In this document: positions 27,601 through 35,298 of the stretch, in pieces | Layout of the letters: each line of letters starts with the position of its first letter | Position numbering within the stretch: the first letter of the stretch is position 1 | Source: Glaciecola petra | Lineage (GTDB): Bacteria > Pseudomonadota > Gammaproteobacteria > Enterobacterales > Alteromonadaceae | Assembly (NCBI RefSeq): GCF_031846345.1 | Contig: NZ_JAVRHX010000001.1 | Span: forward strand, 1,550,001 to 1,614,000 | DNA: 64,000 bases | Direction: 5' to 3' | Made by a program: the position numbers and the translations under genes | The notes under the pieces: generated by a model | What the model was told of the DNA's origin: nothing | The model's input: the letters and a program-made list of their open reading frames with translations, nothing else | Databases searched by the model: none

Positions 27601-27907
27601 CTTGTTTAATGAATCGATGTATAGTGACGGCCATTGTTACGCTAGCGGATTTACTGATCTTAAATTGGGCAAATCTGTCGGTATGCCAGTCCCCGGTACT
27701 TGCAGTTTTGCTGGCTGGGAACGCTTACCCATGGGTGGTTCATGGGGTGTTGTGCCAGTAAGTGCCAAAAACAAAGCTGGAGAATGGCTAGAGAACAACC
27801 AAACCGAGCCTGACATTCTGATTAGAAACGAGCCCGGCGTGATTGACTTTGGTACCGACCAGCAGCTAGAGCGAGCAGTAAAAGAGTTACTTAAAGAAGT
27901 AAGATAG
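24626..27907 (+). CDS. Tricorn-like secreted serine protease (beta-propeller, PDZ, S41 peptidase)
   Basis: This 1093-residue protein starts with a signal peptide ending in PAAAQ (about residue 25). TolB/WD40-like beta-propeller repeats follow, with ISPDGSTIAF- and SPDGKKLAF-type blades to about residue 550 and again at about 620-730. A PDZ domain (about 800-880, LGVFYDYNFSDGIKITEV) and an S41 C-terminal-processing-type peptidase domain complete the plan. The nucleophile is probably Ser1000 in NESMYSDGH, preceded by the VVDTRFNGGG oxyanion strand. Archaeal Tricorn degrades peptides in the cytoplasm; the signal peptide here indicates export. A strongly acidic linker (about 560-612) splits the propeller region. 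The ribosome site AAGGA lies upstream of the ATG. Partner peptidases are not present nearby. Confidence 0.88.
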   Translation: MKLTSPIAFLLLSVFFIQSTPAAAQVNPEWVRYPAISPDGSTIAFTYKGDLYKVSSQGGQATRLTFHKAHDYKAVWSHDGKYIAFASDRHGNFDVYKMDALGGSATRLTFHSGNEEPYTFTKDDSAILFKAQRMDLVTHRQHPTGSQAELYSVPVTGGMVDQVFTVPAEDVQISADGSQLVYHDNKGFENPWRKHHRSAIARDLWTYDFDSGKHKKLTKFAGEDRNPVYSQDGKNIYYLSERSGSFNVHSLKLSRPSSDKQLTEFNTHPVRFLSRGGDTLAFSYHGHLYTMINGQAPQKVAISIRTQDIDNNIAMESVNGDISEMAVSPDGKEIAFIAHGEVFVSAQDGSFTKQITNTPSQEAYVSFSPEGDYLLYAAERDNKWSIFKASKVREQEPFFYAATLIQESAYVSNDKDNYLPKISPDGKKLAFIEDRRTLKVMDIDGTNSVELIPAKDTIHMRDGDQTFSWSPDSQWLLFNYDKLLNNSDVALVKADGSEKMKIIVPSGYYDSEPKWANDGKQIIWFSNRQGLKSYATSGRSQYDVYTLFFNQEDWDEYRLDEDEFALMQAIEEANEDESDAKKEDDDEGSDGDSTSEDGKDDGKDEDEAVEALSIEWDGLDERIARLTIHSSNLRDAVLNKEADTLYYLSRFEDDFDLWTTDLRTKETKKAISLGSRGGSLMWDTDMENLYLLSGGRINKLDIDGGKQKSVSINEKVEIDMTALQLHSFDHVWLRTSKIFYEPTFHGIDWVRMREEYRPKVAHVSNGYEFTELLSEMLGELNVSHAGARFRVQADIADSTASLGVFYDYNFSDGIKITEVINGGPLDKAKFSVEAGMIITSIDGVAINANLDWAKLLNRKAGKFTLLGIKNPVSGEIKQITMQPISLREQSALLYERYVKINEDEVLKLSKGQLGYVHIPGMGDGPYRSIYNDMMGRFYDKKAMVVDTRFNGGGDLVADLATFFTGEAFLTYAIEGKVVGGEPTSRYTKPVITLFNESMYSDGHCYASGFTDLKLGKSVGMPVPGTCSFAGWERLPMGGSWGVVPVSAKNKAGEWLENNQTEPDILIRNEPGVIDFGTDQQLERAVKELLKEVR

Positions 27908-27980
27908 TGAGTGAGAAAAACGCTCACATTTAGCAAGCGTCTAATTCTTACAGAGCAGTCTAAAAAAGCAATCTAACAAA

Positions 27981-28015
27981 AAAGGAGTCGAACACTGAGT
28001 TTGACTCCTTTTTTT
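27981..28015. terminator. bidirectional intrinsic terminator
   Basis: The stem GGAGTCgAAC/GTTtGACTCC with a short loop is followed by seven T on the plus strand and preceded by a run of A, so it can end the Tricorn-like gene (plus) and the MscS gene (minus), which converge here. Confidence 0.85.
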
Positions 28016-28038
28016 AAACCAATTCTGCGTTTGCGAAT

Positions 28039-28866
28039 TTAGTCTTCTTTCACCATGATCACTTTTCTGTGTGGGAATGGGATTTCAATACCTGCATCAT
28101 CTAGCGCTCGTTTAATTTGCTCAGGCACCGAATAACGAATATCAAAATAATGTTCACCATGACAGAAGGGGCGCACAATAAAGTCAACTGAACTGTTGTT
28201 GAGTGTTTCAACTTCAACAAATGGCGCAGGATCTTTCAAAATATGTGGGTGTGCAGCCAGCACGGTATCAATCACTTTTCTTACAGCTACAGTATCTTCA
28301 CCGTAAGCCACACCAAATACCATATTTACACCACGAATTTCATGATGGCTATGGTTAATAATTTGTTGCCCCCAAATTTGGCTGTTTGGGATAATGATTT
28401 GTTGATTATCAAAAGTTTGTAGAATTGTAGTAAATAGATCCACTTCTGTTACTTTACCAAACTGCCCTGCTGAATCGATAAAATCATCCACTTTGTATGG
28501 GCGGAATATAAGCAACATAACACCAGCGGCTAAGTTAGACATTGCGCCTTGTAAAGCCAAACCTACGGCTAAACCAGCTGCACCAATTAATGCCACAATC
28601 GAGGTTGTTTCAACGCCAAATCGGTTTAAAACAGCAATGAAAACAAAAGCCAGGATGACATATCTAACTATACTGCCGAAAAATCGGAATAAAGTATCGT
28701 CAAGTTTGTCGTATTTTTTACCTATGGCATGCACCATTTTGTATGCTTTGCCCGCAATCCAAAAACCAATAATCAGTATTAACATCGCTAATAAAATATT
28801 GGTGGCCCAAGCAAGTGCAGCAGGTAGATATTCGTTGATATCAAAATTTTGCAAAAATTCTTGCAT
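28039..28866 (-). CDS. MscS family small-conductance mechanosensitive channel
   Basis: The 275-residue inner-membrane protein opens under membrane tension to release solutes during osmotic downshock. Three transmembrane helices (about residues 15-40, 60-80 and 88-125) lead to the pore-lining TM3 with the glycine/alanine pattern of MscS (GLALQGAMSNLAAGVMLLI) and then the RPYKVDDFI junction. The beta domain (TEVDLFTTILQTFDNQQIIIPN) and alpha/beta cytoplasmic domain follow. The ATG at 28866 has TGGAG 7 bases upstream. The 281-base gap up to the next gene (28867-29147) shows no gene or clear regulatory element. Confidence 0.92.
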   Translation of the reverse strand: MQEFLQNFDINEYLPAALAWATNILLAMLILIIGFWIAGKAYKMVHAIGKKYDKLDDTLFRFFGSIVRYVILAFVFIAVLNRFGVETTSIVALIGAAGLAVGLALQGAMSNLAAGVMLLIFRPYKVDDFIDSAGQFGKVTEVDLFTTILQTFDNQQIIIPNSQIWGQQIINHSHHEIRGVNMVFGVAYGEDTVAVRKVIDTVLAAHPHILKDPAPFVEVETLNNSSVDFIVRPFCHGEHYFDIRYSVPEQIKRALDDAGIEIPFPHRKVIMVKED

Positions 28867-29147
28867 AACGTAAACTCCATTTTGTAGTTTATTGTTTTTA
28901 TAAATATCACATGGTAGTGAAAGTGTGGCGTTGGTATTATGAGGCCTTTAAACGCCAATCGCGCCTATATTTAAGATTGCTAATCAATTCAGCGCGTCGT
29001 TCAGTATAAACATCTAAAAATTAATTTCCTCATAAACTTACATAATTTGGATAAGGTCAAGTACACTTTTGTATGTACAGACCAAATGAGTCACAATAGA
29101 ATTGGACCCAATTGAAAACAGTAAAAACAATAATAAAGGAAGCTGTC

Positions 29148-30587
29148 ATGCCAATTAAGCCCTTAGCCGATGAAATAAGCGCCGACTATTTAATTGTTGG
29201 AGCAGGAGCCAGTGGCCTTGCTTTTGCCGACACATTGCTGCACGAAAGTGACGCCACCATGATTATTGTTGATAATCGCTACAAACCTGGCGGCCATTGG
29301 AACGACGCCTACCCTTTTGTGACATTGCATCAACCCTCGGCTTTTTATGGGGTAAATTCTAAAGAATTAAGCAGTGGCGAATTAGACAAAGTAGGCTTAA
29401 ATAAAGGCTTGAACGAATTAGCCACAGGCGCTGAAGTACAAGCGTATTTCGAAAATGTGATGAATGATACTTTATTGCCTAGTGGCCGTGTTCAGTATCT
29501 GCCAATGTGCGAATTTGATGGTGACAAAGGTATTAAGCACATTCCCAGTGGCAAGCATATTTCGGTTAACTATTCCAAAAAACGTGTGGACGGCACATAT
29601 TATAAAACCGCGATACCCGCAACCCATACACCGCAATTTAAATACGCTGACAATACTCGCTTAGTGCCACCCAATGCATTGCCAACGCTGGTGCCAAAGG
29701 CTGCTGACACTATCGACAACTATGTGATTTTGGGCGGCGGTAAAACCGCTATCGACACTTGCCTTTGGTTATTGCAAAACCATGTTAGCGCCGAGCAAAT
29801 CACTTGGTTTATGCCTCGTGACGGCTGGCTGATAAACCGTAAAAACGCGCAACCTACTAACGCTTTTTTTAGCGATTCAATAGGCAACCAAGCTTGCCAA
29901 TTCGAAGCTATCGCTGAGTCAACTTCAATCGACGATATGTTTGTACGCTTAGAAAAAAAAGGCGTGTTTATGCGCCTCGACACAAATGTGTGGCCCGAAA
30001 TGTTCCATGGCGCTACTGTGTCTGAAGACGAACTTAGCTGCTTACAAGCAATCAAAAACGTCATTCGCCTAGGCCGTGTGCTTAACATCACAGAATCTAG
30101 CATCGAATGCGTTAAGGGCAACATAGATGCACCGTCAAACGCAGTATTTGTTGACTGCACCGCTAGCGCCATCACCAATTTAGAGATAGAGCCCGTATTC
30201 CAAAACGACGTCATTAAATTACAAACAGTTCGCGCTTACCAACCCGCCTTCAGTGCGGCATTTATTGCCCACATTGAGGTAACTTACGACGACCAAGACA
30301 AAAAGAACCAGCTCACCAACGTAGTGCCCTTGCCCAACACTTTAGAGGATTGGGTTGAACTCACCTATAAAAACATGATGAATCAGTTTTTCTGGGGCAA
30401 AGAGCCGGGCCTTAAAAAGTGGATGATCAACAACCGCCTTGATGGCTTTTCGCGCTTGGTCAGCCAAGTTAAGTTTTATGAAATTAGTAAGTTGAAGATT
30501 TTGAATCGAATGCGCCTTGCGGCTAAGCCCGCTATTGGGAGGTTGAAGGCTTATCGGGAAGAAATTGCCAAGGGTAAAAAAGTCTAA
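29148..30587 (+). CDS. FAD-dependent oxidoreductase of monooxygenase type
   Basis: The 479-residue protein has a Rossmann FAD-binding motif near the N-terminus (YLIVGAGASGLA, about residues 16-27), the GGHWNDAYPFVTLHQPS segment that resembles flavin-containing monooxygenases, and a second nucleotide-binding motif VILGGGKTAID (about 198-208) suited to NAD(P)H. No signal peptide is present. The substrate is not evident. ATG at 29148 was chosen because AAAGGA lies 8 bases upstream; the frame stays open back to a TTG at 29112. It stands alone, 43 bases before an unrelated membrane protein gene. Confidence 0.75.
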   Translation: MPIKPLADEISADYLIVGAGASGLAFADTLLHESDATMIIVDNRYKPGGHWNDAYPFVTLHQPSAFYGVNSKELSSGELDKVGLNKGLNELATGAEVQAYFENVMNDTLLPSGRVQYLPMCEFDGDKGIKHIPSGKHISVNYSKKRVDGTYYKTAIPATHTPQFKYADNTRLVPPNALPTLVPKAADTIDNYVILGGGKTAIDTCLWLLQNHVSAEQITWFMPRDGWLINRKNAQPTNAFFSDSIGNQACQFEAIAESTSIDDMFVRLEKKGVFMRLDTNVWPEMFHGATVSEDELSCLQAIKNVIRLGRVLNITESSIECVKGNIDAPSNAVFVDCTASAITNLEIEPVFQNDVIKLQTVRAYQPAFSAAFIAHIEVTYDDQDKKNQLTNVVPLPNTLEDWVELTYKNMMNQFFWGKEPGLKKWMINNRLDGFSRLVSQVKFYEISKLKILNRMRLAAKPAIGRLKAYREEIAKGKKV

Positions 30588-30630
30588 AAGTTCCAGAGTA
30601 TCATTTGCGTTTATTTAAAAGGAAATATTC

Positions 30631-31323
30631 ATGTCTACACCGCTTAAGTTTGACGAACCGTTGCAGACGCAACTAACTGAATTTTTATCACATGCAAATA
30701 AAGAAAAGAACGTACCCTTTTTTCGAAAGCTTGCCTTTTGGTCGTTCTTGATTGGTTTAGCGGGTGTTATCTTTGGCGCGGTTAATATTCAAGATAAAGC
30801 TAGTCAAAAACTCATTTATGAAAATCAAATAGCGGGTCAAAAAAATACGATTTCGAATCTACGGTCGATAGAAGCTAATCTTAATGAAAATCTTACTCAG
30901 ATAGAAAATGAACGACAATCGATTATCAATAAAATGCAAGGCTTAGGAGAATGGATTGAAGATAGTAATAATATTTCTACCAGCGGTATTTTAGACCTCA
31001 TATCGATACGAGTTTTTACTATAAAGCGAGAGGGTATGACCGGCAAAAACACTCGATATAGAACGTATATCTATTTGGATTACCCAGATCTCGTTGCAGA
31101 CGACATAAAAGAAAAGGTGATAGCCGTTTCTTACGAAACAGACATTCTACTGAAAAAAAATGCCACTTTAAATGTTAAGTCTATTGGAGAAAATGGTTAC
31201 TGGCAAAGCAGCTATGACGGAAGTGGATCTCCACAATATGTGACTGCTACCATCACTATTATTGGACCAGATAACAAACCAGAGGAATTGACCAAGCAAT
31301 GGTTAACAAATGAAACTTCGTAA
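30631..31323 (+). CDS. hypothetical membrane protein with coiled coil and possible prokaryotic YEATS-like domain
   Basis: This 230-residue protein has no firm assignment. One transmembrane segment (about residues 35-52, LAFWSFLIGLAGVIFGAV) is followed by a coiled coil (about 60-108) rich in Asn, Glu and Ile. The C-terminal domain (about 115-225) is predicted beta-rich. Its pattern of a strand RTYIYLDYP, the segment VIAVSYETDILLKKN, a GYWQSSYDGSG turn and a final strand TATITIIG recalls pYEATS-type domains, beta-sandwiches found at the ends of signalling and membrane proteins. This likeness is by eye and unproven. AAAGGAAA precedes the ATG. Confidence 0.6.
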   Translation: MSTPLKFDEPLQTQLTEFLSHANKEKNVPFFRKLAFWSFLIGLAGVIFGAVNIQDKASQKLIYENQIAGQKNTISNLRSIEANLNENLTQIENERQSIINKMQGLGEWIEDSNNISTSGILDLISIRVFTIKREGMTGKNTRYRTYIYLDYPDLVADDIKEKVIAVSYETDILLKKNATLNVKSIGENGYWQSSYDGSGSPQYVTATITIIGPDNKPEELTKQWLTNETS

Positions 31324-31347
31324 AACTAGCCTTTTTACAAGCAGTTA

Positions 31348-31370
31348 ATCAAGGACTCTGACCCTTTAAT
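31348..31370 (+). repeat. short intergenic repeat, copy 1 (left of GH81)
   Basis: ATCAAGGACTCTGACCC (31348-31364) followed by TTTAAT. Its exact 17-base core occurs again in reverse orientation at 35257-35273 after the GH81 gene, and a diverged copy stands after the GH16 gene. It resembles ACTCTGACCCCTTT-type repeats of Alteromonadales intergenic regions. Confidence 0.6.
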
Positions 31371-31460
31371 CCTATTTTAGCGACCTTTTACCGAAAGTTG
31401 CTTACAATTTTAACATTCTTGATACATTCTTGCTGCGCCTAAATCAAAAGAGAATGCTTC

Positions 31461-34400
31461 ATGAACAAACTCGCGCAGTTGGTAACAATTGGATTATTTA
31501 CGATAACATTGGCTGCTTGCGGAGGTTCAAGCGACTCAAGCTCTAGTCAGCCAGAGCCACCTGCTCCTACTCCAGACACTACACCACCTGTGATTACCTT
31601 AAGTGGTGACGCATCGATTACCATTACGGTTGGTGAAGCGTTTACAGACCCTGGCGCAACTGCTACTGACAATATAGATGGCACCGTTGCCGTGACTGTT
31701 GATACGCCAAACCTAGATGCCGTAGGCACTTACACGGTTACTTACACCGCTACTGATGCTGCAAATAATCAAGCAACGGCTACAAGAACCGTAATTGTTG
31801 AGGCTGCGCCCGACACTACTCCTCCTGTTATCACGTTGAACGGCGACGCAAGCATCACAATTACCGAGGACGATACTTATACAGAGGCAGGTGCTAGTGC
31901 CACCGATGATGTAGACGGCACAATTGACGTGACTATTAGCGGTTCGGTGGGACAAAGTGTAGGCACATATACGCTTACTTACGAAGCAAGCGATGCGGCA
32001 GGCAATCAGGCAATGGTTACCCGCACAGTGATTGTCGAGGCTGCTCCAGATTCTACTGCACCAGTAATTACATTAAATGGTAGCTCGATTATTCGTTTAG
32101 AGCTCGGTCAGGCTTATGTAGAAGAAGGCGCAAGTGCAAACGACGACGTTGATGGGTCAATTAACGTTGTAATTAGTGGCACCGTTGGTCAGTCTTTAGG
32201 CTCTTATACCATTACCTATACCGCCACTGATGCCGCCGGAAATAGCGCTAACGCTTCACGCACTGTAAACATAGTAAGTAGCACCCCCGTTAGCGACATG
32301 AGGCAAGATGTGCTAGTTGCCAATCAGGTAGATCCTGTTTGGAACAATGGCTTGCAAGCTTTTGATCAAGCTTTGGGTTTTGGCAACTGTAATAATGATT
32401 CAGTAGCATGCCCAAGCATGGAATGGACAACAGTGACTGATGCCGAACGAGGTGATGTACTCCAAATAACCCATAAAAACGGCAATCAATTGGCAGGCTT
32501 TTTTATTAGTAGCTCAACACCACAAAACCTAACTGAGTTTGCTCAAGGCAGCATTAACTTTGACATAAAAGTAGTGTCTGGTGCTACCTCAATAACGTTT
32601 AAATTAGATTGCGTATTCCCATGTACTTCAGGCGACGTGTTGTTGGGCGCTCAACCAAGTGATGAGTGGGTAACAGTCAGCTATAACATACAAACACTTA
32701 TCAATAGTGGTTTAGACATCACAAAAGTCGATACCGGCATTGTTATATGGGCTTCTGAAACCACTGACACTGTCTTTTTGCTCGACAATGTATTTTTCTC
32801 AACCGAAGCCGGCACAGATGTAGAGCCCGAACTACCAGATTTTACTGACTTTACCGCTATGACCTTTGGTGCTGGTAATATTTCAGACACAATCAACCCT
32901 AACAGTTATAAGTGCGTATTTGATTTTGGTAACTGGATTTATAATGCAGGCGTCGTTGAACCTGGAATTGCCGGTTGTGATACAACTACTGGCACACCTC
33001 AAGGCACGCCAACCAAGTTATTCCCTCACGTTTCTGGCCCTGCCGCCACTCGACCACTAGCCAATGCAAGATGGTGGGGGTCAGTTTCATTCTCTGGTGA
33101 AATGGAAATAGGCAATCCTAACGATGCCGCCTACATTACACCCGACCCAATGACAGCCCGCATTACTCAAAAAGGGGTAAGAATTTTAGGCATACCTTCT
33201 GGTTTAAAAGTCCAAGGTAACGATTTTTTGTATGCCATCCCCGACCCATTCAGTGAAGTTTTTGATGGTATTGCCGTTGGTAACACAGAGCACGACGACT
33301 TAGACGCTAGGTTAAAAGACAACAGTGACGGCTCAGTAACCGTTGCATGGCATGATGGTAGTGATGAAGTTATGCAAGCCACATTTGTTCACGGTTCTCC
33401 TCATGCTTTCTTTGAGGTGTATCAAGGTGAAATGCAAATTAGAACCTTGCGCGCTGACGGTGGCGAAAAAGGCATTTTCTACAACCAAGGTAATACATTG
33501 GGTGTTTGGACGAGTGTTGCTGGTAACGCAAATAATTTCCTAATTAGCGGTGATTCGAGCACAACATTTGCTGACATTGCCTCGCAAGAAATCACCCTAA
33601 GTAGCGATAGCAAAGCTTATACGGTCACTTTGTTGCCGCTGACTTCAGGAACGCCGACTAGCGCAATGATAGACGCCTTTGTTGCTACAGCTAGTAATGT
33701 TATCGCAAAGGTTGATATTGATTATGCTGTCGACCATTCCACAAACAGCGTTACCATTACTCATGCATATAAAAATAGTAACGGTGATGCAGTCTCTACA
33801 ATGGCGGGAATGCAGCCCTTGCATTGGAAAAATTCTGCTACACAAACGAGTGCATACTCAATTAGAAGCGCACGCGGGATCACAAAGTTTGCTAATGTAA
33901 GTTCATTTAGCTACACCATCCAATTTGTTGGTATTTTGCCTGCTCTACCATCTGTGTCTCAAGACTTAGATACAGACTTAGTCACTGCCCTAGTGAATGA
34001 GTTTGTTGATCAAGGCGCATCAACCTATAACAATAGAGTAGATGCCTATTGGGCGGGTAAAAATTATGGAAAAGTGTCGGAACTCATTGGTTTAACCGAC
34101 CAAATGAACTTGACGACACAACGTGACGCTTTAGTTACTTGGTTAAAAACCGAACTTGAAGATTGGTTCACAGCTTCTACAGACGGCAATCTCGATGTCG
34201 AAAAATACTTCGCTTACGATGACGATTGGGACACTTTGTTGGCCATGGAAGAGTCGTTTGCGTCTCATCAACAGCTTAACGACCATCATTTCCACTATGG
34301 TTATTTAGTAAGAGCTGCGGCCGAAGTTTGTCGCTTTGATTCAGCTTGGTGTGGCAGCGACCAATATGGCCCAATGATTGAATTATTGATTCGTGATTTT

Positions 34401-35240
34401 GCCGCAGGCCGTAACGATGATATGTTCCCTTACCTGCGCCATTTTGACCCTGCCAATGGATTTTCGTGGGCATCGGGTCGAGTCAACTTTGCTCGGGGAA
34501 ATAACAATGAATCAACATCAGAAGCAGCAAACGCATATGGCGCCATTATTCTTTATGGCATGCTCACCAACAATCAAGAACTAATCGATCGTGGCATTTA
34601 CTTACATGCTTCTACTGCCGCAAGTTATTGGGAGTATTGGAATAATATCGATGGGTACAACACTAACGATCCAAGCTTGAATAACTTCCCAGACGGATAC
34701 AACCGCATTACCACTTCAATAATATGGGGAGACGGTGCAGTATTTTCTACTTGGTTTAGTGGTGCCTTTGCGCATATCTTGGGTATTCAAGGTTTACCAA
34801 CTAATACGCTTAGCTTGCATATTGGGCAATATGCTGACTACTTAGCTGATTATGTTGAGCTTGGCCTAAGTGAATCGAGCAATAATAAACCTTCAGGTTT
34901 GATTCCGGATCAATGGCGTGACATATGGTGGAAAATCTGGTCGATGACAGATGCTAATGCGGCTTTTGCAGATTATGAAACGCTTAACTCTTACGAACCA
35001 GAAGCTGGTGAAACAAAAGCCCACACCTACTATTGGATTAAACAATGGCAAACATTGGGACAAATGAAGACTGGTTCTGGCGACATTACCGCCGATTATC
35101 CAAGTGCATTGATGTTTGAAAATAGTGGTACTAAACACTATGTCGTTTATAACTTTAATGACACAGAGTTAACTGTTACCTACAGTGATGGCACAGAAGT
35201 GCAAGCTGCACCAAATGACTTCACTGTAGTCTCCAACTAA
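31461..35240 (+). CDS. GH81 endo-beta-1,3-glucanase lipoprotein with three Ig-like repeats
   Basis: The 1259-residue lipoprotein (lipobox TLAAC, Cys20) has three Ig-like tandem repeats of about 78 residues (39-116, 117-195, 197-273), each starting with a P-D-[ST]-T-[AP]-PVITL segment. A galactose-binding-like, ExoP-type carbohydrate module follows (about 275-445), then a glycoside hydrolase family 81 catalytic domain (about 455-1235). GH81 enzymes cut beta-1,3-glucans such as laminarin internally with inversion. The expected catalytic residues are seen: Asp941 in NDHHFHYGY, and Glu1017 and Glu1021 in NNNESTSEA. The protein is probably held on the outer membrane. It is followed after 58 bases by a GH16 gene, with a repeat between them, so the pair would degrade laminarin. 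No SusC/D or TonB receptor gene is near. Confidence 0.92.
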   Translation: MNKLAQLVTIGLFTITLAACGGSSDSSSSQPEPPAPTPDTTPPVITLSGDASITITVGEAFTDPGATATDNIDGTVAVTVDTPNLDAVGTYTVTYTATDAANNQATATRTVIVEAAPDTTPPVITLNGDASITITEDDTYTEAGASATDDVDGTIDVTISGSVGQSVGTYTLTYEASDAAGNQAMVTRTVIVEAAPDSTAPVITLNGSSIIRLELGQAYVEEGASANDDVDGSINVVISGTVGQSLGSYTITYTATDAAGNSANASRTVNIVSSTPVSDMRQDVLVANQVDPVWNNGLQAFDQALGFGNCNNDSVACPSMEWTTVTDAERGDVLQITHKNGNQLAGFFISSSTPQNLTEFAQGSINFDIKVVSGATSITFKLDCVFPCTSGDVLLGAQPSDEWVTVSYNIQTLINSGLDITKVDTGIVIWASETTDTVFLLDNVFFSTEAGTDVEPELPDFTDFTAMTFGAGNISDTINPNSYKCVFDFGNWIYNAGVVEPGIAGCDTTTGTPQGTPTKLFPHVSGPAATRPLANARWWGSVSFSGEMEIGNPNDAAYITPDPMTARITQKGVRILGIPSGLKVQGNDFLYAIPDPFSEVFDGIAVGNTEHDDLDARLKDNSDGSVTVAWHDGSDEVMQATFVHGSPHAFFEVYQGEMQIRTLRADGGEKGIFYNQGNTLGVWTSVAGNANNFLISGDSSTTFADIASQEITLSSDSKAYTVTLLPLTSGTPTSAMIDAFVATASNVIAKVDIDYAVDHSTNSVTITHAYKNSNGDAVSTMAGMQPLHWKNSATQTSAYSIRSARGITKFANVSSFSYTIQFVGILPALPSVSQDLDTDLVTALVNEFVDQGASTYNNRVDAYWAGKNYGKVSELIGLTDQMNLTTQRDALVTWLKTELEDWFTASTDGNLDVEKYFAYDDDWDTLLAMEESFASHQQLNDHHFHYGYLVRAAAEVCRFDSAWCGSDQYGPMIELLIRDFAAGRNDDMFPYLRHFDPANGFSWASGRVNFARGNNNESTSEAANAYGAIILYGMLTNNQELIDRGIYLHASTAASYWEYWNNIDGYNTNDPSLNNFPDGYNRITTSIIWGDGAVFSTWFSGAFAHILGIQGLPTNTLSLHIGQYADYLADYVELGLSESSNNKPSGLIPDQWRDIWWKIWSMTDANAAFADYETLNSYEPEAGETKAHTYYWIKQWQTLGQMKTGSGDITADYPSALMFENSGTKHYVVYNFNDTELTVTYSDGTEVQAAPNDFTVVSN

Positions 35241-35250
35241 GTTTCAGAGG

Positions 35251-35273
35251 ATCAAGGGGTCAGAGTCCTTGAT
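35251..35273 (-). repeat. short intergenic repeat, copy 2 (between GH81 and GH16)
   Basis: The 23-base element is itself an imperfect palindrome, with ATCAAGG and CCTTGAT arms around GGTCAGAGT. On the minus strand it contains the 17-base core of copy 1 without a mismatch. It lies in the 58-base gap and ends 25 bases before the GH16 start. Confidence 0.7.
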
Positions 35274-35298
35274 GTTTAAAAAAGGTGAGGTTGAAAAA

